Positions 60,176 to 64,000 of a stretch of 64,000 bases of DNA are shown in pieces. A program made the translations under genes and the position numbers. Position 1 is the first letter of the stretch, and each line of letters starts with the position of its first letter. This DNA is from Hymenobacter sp. HSC-4F20. GTDB taxonomy: Bacteria > Bacteroidota > Bacteroidia > Cytophagales > Hymenobacteraceae. The stretch covers positions 248,001 to 312,000 of the forward strand of contig NZ_JAHZTD010000001.1 in the NCBI RefSeq assembly GCF_019599275.1. The letters are read 5' to 3'. The notes beneath the pieces were generated by a model that had not been told where the DNA came from, did not search any database, and was given only the letters and a program-made list of their open reading frames with translations.

Positions 60176-60568
60176 ATGAAAACTGCCCTGCTTTCCTTCG
60201 CTACTGCCATGGTGCTGCTCTCGTCTACGGCTTCCTTTGCTGCTCCTGCGCCTACCCGCTACGATGACGACAAGCGCCGCAAAGAGTACAACGACCGTGA
60301 CGACCGGAACTCTAACTACGGCTACGACAAAAAACACCGCGTAACGCCCGCGGAGAAAGCCCGTTGGGAAGCTGCCCAACGCAACAACCGCCGGGACGAC
60401 TACCGCGGCAACGACGACCGTCGGAATGATTACCGGGGCAATGACGGCCGCCGCGACGAGCGCCGCGACCGGGACTTCAACTACGGCTACGACAAGAACC
60501 ACCGGGTAACGGCCCAGGAGCGTGCCCGCTGGGAAGCTGCGCACCGCAACGATTCGTACCGCCGGTAG
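60176..60568 (+). CDS. Small secreted Arg/Asp-rich protein with duplicated motif
   Basis: 130 residues from the ATG at 60176. Signal peptide (MKTALLSFATAMVLLSSTASFAAPAP). Two near-identical blocks, NYGYDKKHRVTPAEKARWEAA and NYGYDKNHRVTAQERARWEAA (about 40-63 and 103-126), flank a low-complexity RRDDYRGNDDRRNDYRGND linker. No family recognised. The duplicated block suggests a small repeat binding unit, but this is inference. Confidence 0.65.
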   Translation: MKTALLSFATAMVLLSSTASFAAPAPTRYDDDKRRKEYNDRDDRNSNYGYDKKHRVTPAEKARWEAAQRNNRRDDYRGNDDRRNDYRGNDGRRDERRDRDFNYGYDKNHRVTAQERARWEAAHRNDSYRR

Positions 60569-60593
60569 GTACCAGAGCCGATTCGCTTTGTTT

Positions 60594-60631
60594 GCCACAG
60601 GCCCGCCTTCTTCGGATGGCGGGCCTGTGGC
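60594..60631. terminator. Terminator between convergent genes
   Basis: Perfect 14-bp inverted repeat (60594-60607, 60618-60631) with a 10-nt loop, between the small secreted protein and the oxidase gene. Confidence 0.75.
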
Positions 60632-60646
60632 GTACGTAGGGGGTAG

Positions 60647-61942
60647 CTACTGCAACAACTGCCGGGCGGCTTCGGCCCCGCTGGCAAAAGCAGCCTCCAC
60701 CGTTCCGATGTGCGGACCGTCGTAGACCCCCTCGCCGGCTATAAACAGGGTACCCGCTACGGAGCTGCTCAGGGTAGCGCGGTGAGTGGCCGCGTCCAGC
60801 GTAGCGTAGGCGTAGGCCCCACCCGCCAATGGGTCGGCGGCCCAGTTAACAATGCGGTGAGCCCGCAGCTGCTTGCGTAGGAACTCGGGGGTAGTACCGA
60901 GCAGGTAGGCCAGCGAGCTTAGCGCTTCCCGGAGCAAATCGGCTTCCGGCGTAAGGCGGCGTTGATGCGCCGCCGGGCCGGCCAGCCAGCCCGTCAGCAC
61001 CGGGCGCGGGTCGGGCAGCTGGCTCCACCAGGTAGGAATAGGCGCATCGGAGAACAGAAACCCGAGCTCAGGAAGTGGCTGAGTCAGGGCGACCGTGGCC
61101 TCTTGCCAGAGGGGCGTATCGAATTCCAGCAGCACCTTAATAACCGGCCCGAAACCCAGGGCGCGCGCAGCGGCGCGGTGCTTGGGTAGTTCGGGCTCCA
61201 AGGCCAGGTAGCCCGGCTGTCCGCGCTCGGCCTGCCAAACGCCCAGGGGCACGGTAAGCAAGGCGCGGGCCGCCGTTAGCGCCGAGCCGTTGGCGCAGCG
61301 GCAGTGCACGCTTCCTGGCTGCCACCGAATTTCCTCTACAATCGTATTCAGCAGAAGCTGGGCCCCGGCTTGCTGAGCCTCCTGGGCCAGCCACTCCATC
61401 AGGCGGGAGTAGCCTCCTTCGGGCCGCGGCGAGTCCTCGGCGCCGTTGCCGCTCCACTCGTCGCGCAGGGCAAAGGCGCTTACCCGCTGGGCATCGGCCG
61501 CATCGTAGCCCTCGGCAAAGCGCGTCACTTGCTCGCGCATAGCCCGGTGCGCATCGCCCGAAAAGTACTGGTCCAGAAAATCGGCCAGCACCTTATCCTC
61601 CGACAGTGCGTGCAGCTTCTCCAGGAGCAGGGGCATGTCATCGAAAAAGCTCTCGGCGGGCTGGGCCTGGCCGTCGGCTACCTCGTAGTTGAGGCCGGCC
61701 GTGTCGTGGCAGGCAATGCCCGCTTCCTGCAGCAGCTGGCGGGTGAGCGGTACCTCGCCGTGCAGAAACTCGGCCCCGCCTTCCATGGGGTAGGAAAAGC
61801 CCCCGTCCGTGGAGGTATGGATGCGTCCTCCCAGACGGTTGCGGCCTTCTATTAGCACTACCTGACGCCCGGCGCGGGCAAGGGTGCGGGCCGCCAGCAG
61901 GCCGGCCGCGCCGGCCCCAATAATTAGTATATCGGTGTGCAT
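60647..61942 (-). CDS. FAD-dependent amine oxidase family protein
   Basis: 431 residues from the ATG at 61942. N-terminal FAD-binding motif IIGAGAAGLLAARTLARAGRQVVLIEGRNRLGGRIHTS and the flavin-contact GGAEFLHG; C-terminal GEGVYDGPHIGTVEAAFASGAEAARQLL closes the dinucleotide site. The pattern is that of monoamine/polyamine oxidases. Substrate unknown. No signal peptide. An upstream start at 62146 would add 68 residues unlike the family. Confidence 0.9.
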   Translation of the reverse strand: MHTDILIIGAGAAGLLAARTLARAGRQVVLIEGRNRLGGRIHTSTDGGFSYPMEGGAEFLHGEVPLTRQLLQEAGIACHDTAGLNYEVADGQAQPAESFFDDMPLLLEKLHALSEDKVLADFLDQYFSGDAHRAMREQVTRFAEGYDAADAQRVSAFALRDEWSGNGAEDSPRPEGGYSRLMEWLAQEAQQAGAQLLLNTIVEEIRWQPGSVHCRCANGSALTAARALLTVPLGVWQAERGQPGYLALEPELPKHRAAARALGFGPVIKVLLEFDTPLWQEATVALTQPLPELGFLFSDAPIPTWWSQLPDPRPVLTGWLAGPAAHQRRLTPEADLLREALSSLAYLLGTTPEFLRKQLRAHRIVNWAADPLAGGAYAYATLDAATHRATLSSSVAGTLFIAGEGVYDGPHIGTVEAAFASGAEAARQLLQ

Positions 61943-62542
61943 ACGGGAAAGTGTATTCCCCGTTAACCCGGGTCGCCCCCGAATGTTATGCTCCTGCGAG
62001 GCTGGGTAGGTGAGGCTGGCCGGTTTGGCGCCGGTCCGGCCGGTAGGCCAGCGCAAGTTCTCCCGTGCGGGACTGCCGCGGTACGGTGTTGGAGTGGGTT
62101 TCGGCCTGAAGCAACAGTGCTTATACTCCTGGGCCGCGCTGGGCAAGGCGGCGCATTCTGGCGGAGCTTTTCAGCCCCGAGTCGGCCATCATCTGCACCA
62201 GCGGCTCTGCGCCAAAACCGTGCAGCCCCAGCTGCAATGGCCGCATACCGGAGAAGCTACTATTGGCTGCCCCAACGTGCTGAGTAATGCTGCGCCGCGC
62301 GCAACAAGTAACGTCCGGAATTTCCCGCATTGCCCCGCCCGCGGCAAGCCACCTGCCACTGGGGTGTACGGGCTCCCCGTGCAGCAGGAGCGCTACCAGG
62401 CTACTACCCGGCTTACCCGGCAGCAAGCTGGGCAGGTACGGCGCGTGCTATCGGCGAGAACCGGCTCGCCCGTAGCAACCGGAGTGGAGCAGCGCTTTCG
62501 GGTAGCGCGCGGCCGCTCCGGTAGCCTATTACGCGCACTGCT
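61943..62542. other. Intergenic stretch without supported gene
   Basis: About 600 bp. Open frames on both strands exist because of high G+C, but none has a recognisable protein pattern or plausible start. No repeat, RNA gene or clear promoter was seen. Confidence 0.45.
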
Positions 62543-63022
62543 CTACAGGCTAATCCAGCTAGGGCGGGCGGGCAACCCACTAGGGTGGGCCTGCACCACC
62601 GACGTTGCGCCCACCGTAGTGCCGGCTGCATCACGGAAAAGAATCAGGTACTCGGGCGCTGCCTCAGGGGCCAGGTGGCTCGTGTCCAGGAAGGGGCTGC
62701 GGGCGTTGTTGGCCACACACTGCCAGTCCTGGGGACAGCAGCGGCGGTACACGTAGGCAAAGCTGCCGCTGGCCGTAATAAAATCCAGCCGCCGGCCGGC
62801 CGGGACAAGGTGAAGCTGCAGAGAGGAGGGAAGTAGAGGGAGAAGTGTGTGCATAGCAGAGAAAGAAAAGGCAAGCAGGCTGAGCACGATGGGCACCCCA
62901 GCCAGACAGATACCTAAACGGGCCCGGCTGCCCTTTCGCTCCGAGGTTTTCACGGATTTTGTTTTCGGGAAAACCCGGATTTTCTCTTGCGGAGGCGCTC
63001 GGCATACGGCGGGTAGGTACAT
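62543..63022 (-). CDS. Hypothetical single-pass membrane protein
   Basis: 159 residues from the ATG at 63022. A basic N-terminus (KTKSVKTSERKGSRARL) leads to a hydrophobic segment (about 38-57) and then a soluble part containing RRLDFITASGSFAYVYRRCCPQDWQCVANNARSPF, with three Cys. No family recognised. The start could also be an internal Met near residue 56. Divergent from the SDR gene with 76 bp between them. Confidence 0.4.
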   Translation of the reverse strand: MYLPAVCRAPPQEKIRVFPKTKSVKTSERKGSRARLGICLAGVPIVLSLLAFSFSAMHTLLPLLPSSLQLHLVPAGRRLDFITASGSFAYVYRRCCPQDWQCVANNARSPFLDTSHLAPEAAPEYLILFRDAAGTTVGATSVVQAHPSGLPARPSWISL

Positions 63023-63098
63023 AATCGGGAGAATTGCTAACTGCCAGCGCCGGAGGGCGTAAGAAAAGCACGACCTCATCAACCAACCATCTACGGCT

Positions 63099-63893
63099 AT
63101 GACTACCTCTCAACAATACGCCCTGATAACGGGCGCCACCAGCGGCATTGGCTATGAGCTGGCCAAACTGTTCGCTCAGGACCACTACAACCTCATCTTA
63201 GTAGCCCGCAATGAGCAGGAGCTGCAAAATACCGCCGCCGAGCTGCGCCAGCACTACGGGGTAGAAGTAGAAACCATTGCCAAAGACCTGTTCCGCAGCG
63301 AAGCGCCCTTTGAAGTGTACGAGGCCGTGAAGGCCAAAGGCATTCAGGTAAGCGTGCTGGTAAACAACGCCGGCCAGGGCCAGTACGGCGAATTCGTGGA
63401 AACCGACATCAACCGGGAGTTGGATATCATTCAGCTCAATATTGGCGCCTACGTAGTGCTCACCAAGAAATTCCTGCAGGAAATGGTAGCCCGCAACGAA
63501 GGCAAGATTCTGCAGGTGTCCTCCATTGGGGGCGAGCTGCCGGGGCCGCTACAGTCGGTGTACCACGGCACCAAGGCCTTCATCACCTCGTTTACGGAGG
63601 CCATCCGGGAGGAAACCAAGGAAACCAACGTCACTATTACGGCCCTGCTGCCCGGCGTTACCGATACCGACTTCTTCAACAAAGCCGATATGACCGAGGC
63701 TAAGTTGGTGAAGGAAGGCCACCGCGCCGACCCCGCCGAAGTAGCTAAAGACGGCTACGAGGCCCTGAAAGCCGGCAAAGACAAGATTGTTTCCGGGTTT
63801 ATGAACAAAGTGCAGGTGGCCATCAGCAACGTCATCCCCGATGACCTGGTAGCCGCCAACCTGCACCAGCAAGCCAAGCCCAGCGAAAAGTAA
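63099..63893 (+). CDS. Short-chain dehydrogenase/reductase (DltE/YqjQ-like)
   Basis: 264 residues. TGATSGIGYELAK cofactor motif at about 11-23, NNAGQGQYGEFVETD, catalytic VSSIGGELPGPLQSVYHGTKAF (Ser, Tyr, Lys) and LLPGVTDTDFF. This subgroup is often annotated as SDR family oxidoreductase of unknown substrate. It ends at a terminator hairpin and seems monocistronic. Confidence 0.9.
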   Translation: MTTSQQYALITGATSGIGYELAKLFAQDHYNLILVARNEQELQNTAAELRQHYGVEVETIAKDLFRSEAPFEVYEAVKAKGIQVSVLVNNAGQGQYGEFVETDINRELDIIQLNIGAYVVLTKKFLQEMVARNEGKILQVSSIGGELPGPLQSVYHGTKAFITSFTEAIREETKETNVTITALLPGVTDTDFFNKADMTEAKLVKEGHRADPAEVAKDGYEALKAGKDKIVSGFMNKVQVAISNVIPDDLVAANLHQQAKPSEK

Positions 63894-63914
63894 GCCCCCG
63901 GTTTTGTGTGTTTA

Positions 63915-63953
63915 CAACAGCCCCTACCACCTTAGCAGTAGTAGGGGCTGTTG
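63915..63953 (+). terminator. Terminator after the last SDR gene
   Basis: Arms CAACAGCCCCTAC (63915-63927) and GTAGGGGCTGTTG (63941-63953) pair over 13 bp with a 13-nt loop. Confidence 0.8.
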
Positions 63954-64000
63954 CTGTTGGTTGATGAGTGGCGCGGGGGTAGCGCGTTAGGCCTGGTATT

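Noticed and set aside
62010..62756. 248-codon plus-strand frame near 62 kb
   Set aside because: No domain, low-quality residue pattern, and it conflicts with the somewhat better minus-strand candidate at 62543-63022.

Overview
The window looks like chromosomal DNA from a GC-rich, aerobic member of the Bacteroidota, most likely Hymenobacter or a close relative in the Hymenobacteraceae. This is an inference from gene content and sequence style. Type IX secretion genes and a gliding-motility-type C-terminal sorting domain are present, a Bacteroidota-style phenylacetate cluster is present, promoters of the TAnnTTTG type recur, and several intergenic repeats are of a kind I associate with that group. 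No rRNA operon, CRISPR array, transposase, integrase or phage gene was recognised.

Layout. 0.3-6.0 kb: a PorV-like outer-membrane protein and a C25-family sortase (PorV2/PorU2). 6.2-12.8 kb: folA, fmt, a NamZ-type exo-muramidase, an ABC permease, an M23 peptidase and a PaaE-like reductase. 13-21.5 kb: M3 peptidase, thiL, small conserved unknowns, rlmD and a WG-repeat protein. 21.6-26.7 kb: one giant secreted adhesin-like protein with six 84-residue repeats. 27.3-28.9 kb: an SDR and a TPR/SH3 protein. 28.96-39.0 kb: a segment bounded by two identical tRNA-Lys(UUU) genes. It carries ferritin-like stress proteins, a cyanophycinase, an orphan response regulator, Gly/Ser/Thr-rich secreted proteins, an HTTM protein, a metallo-hydrolase and a RES-domain protein. 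39.1-52.8 kb: a nearly complete phenylacetate catabolic cluster on the minus strand (paaK, tetR, paaE, a lipoprotein, paaA, B, C, D, G, H, I, J, Y, Z and an enoyl-CoA hydratase). 53.1-57.4 kb: SDR, GH63-like glucosidase and cyclase. 57.7-64 kb: a RecE-like nuclease, asnA with an upstream leader, a small secreted protein, an FAD amine oxidase and an SDR.

The most notable signal is upstream of asnA (asparagine synthetase A). A 29-codon ORF carries eight Asn codons within eleven. It is followed by competing RNA arms and an 11-bp terminator with seven Ts. This has the full anatomy of a trp-type translational attenuator, here reading asparagine. Second, the paaA and paaK promoters share a 17-bp pseudo-palindrome, AACKAACRTTYGTTAGT, placed inside each core promoter. 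It is the likely operator of the TetR protein encoded in the cluster. Third, a 17-bp motif, ATAAATACGGTTTTTTA, occurs identically upstream of two separate ferritin-like loci, with a degenerate palindromic version beside the response regulator.

Start codons were chosen by family alignment and the nearest plausible ATG/GTG/TTG. Function calls are from remembered family features; no searches were run.
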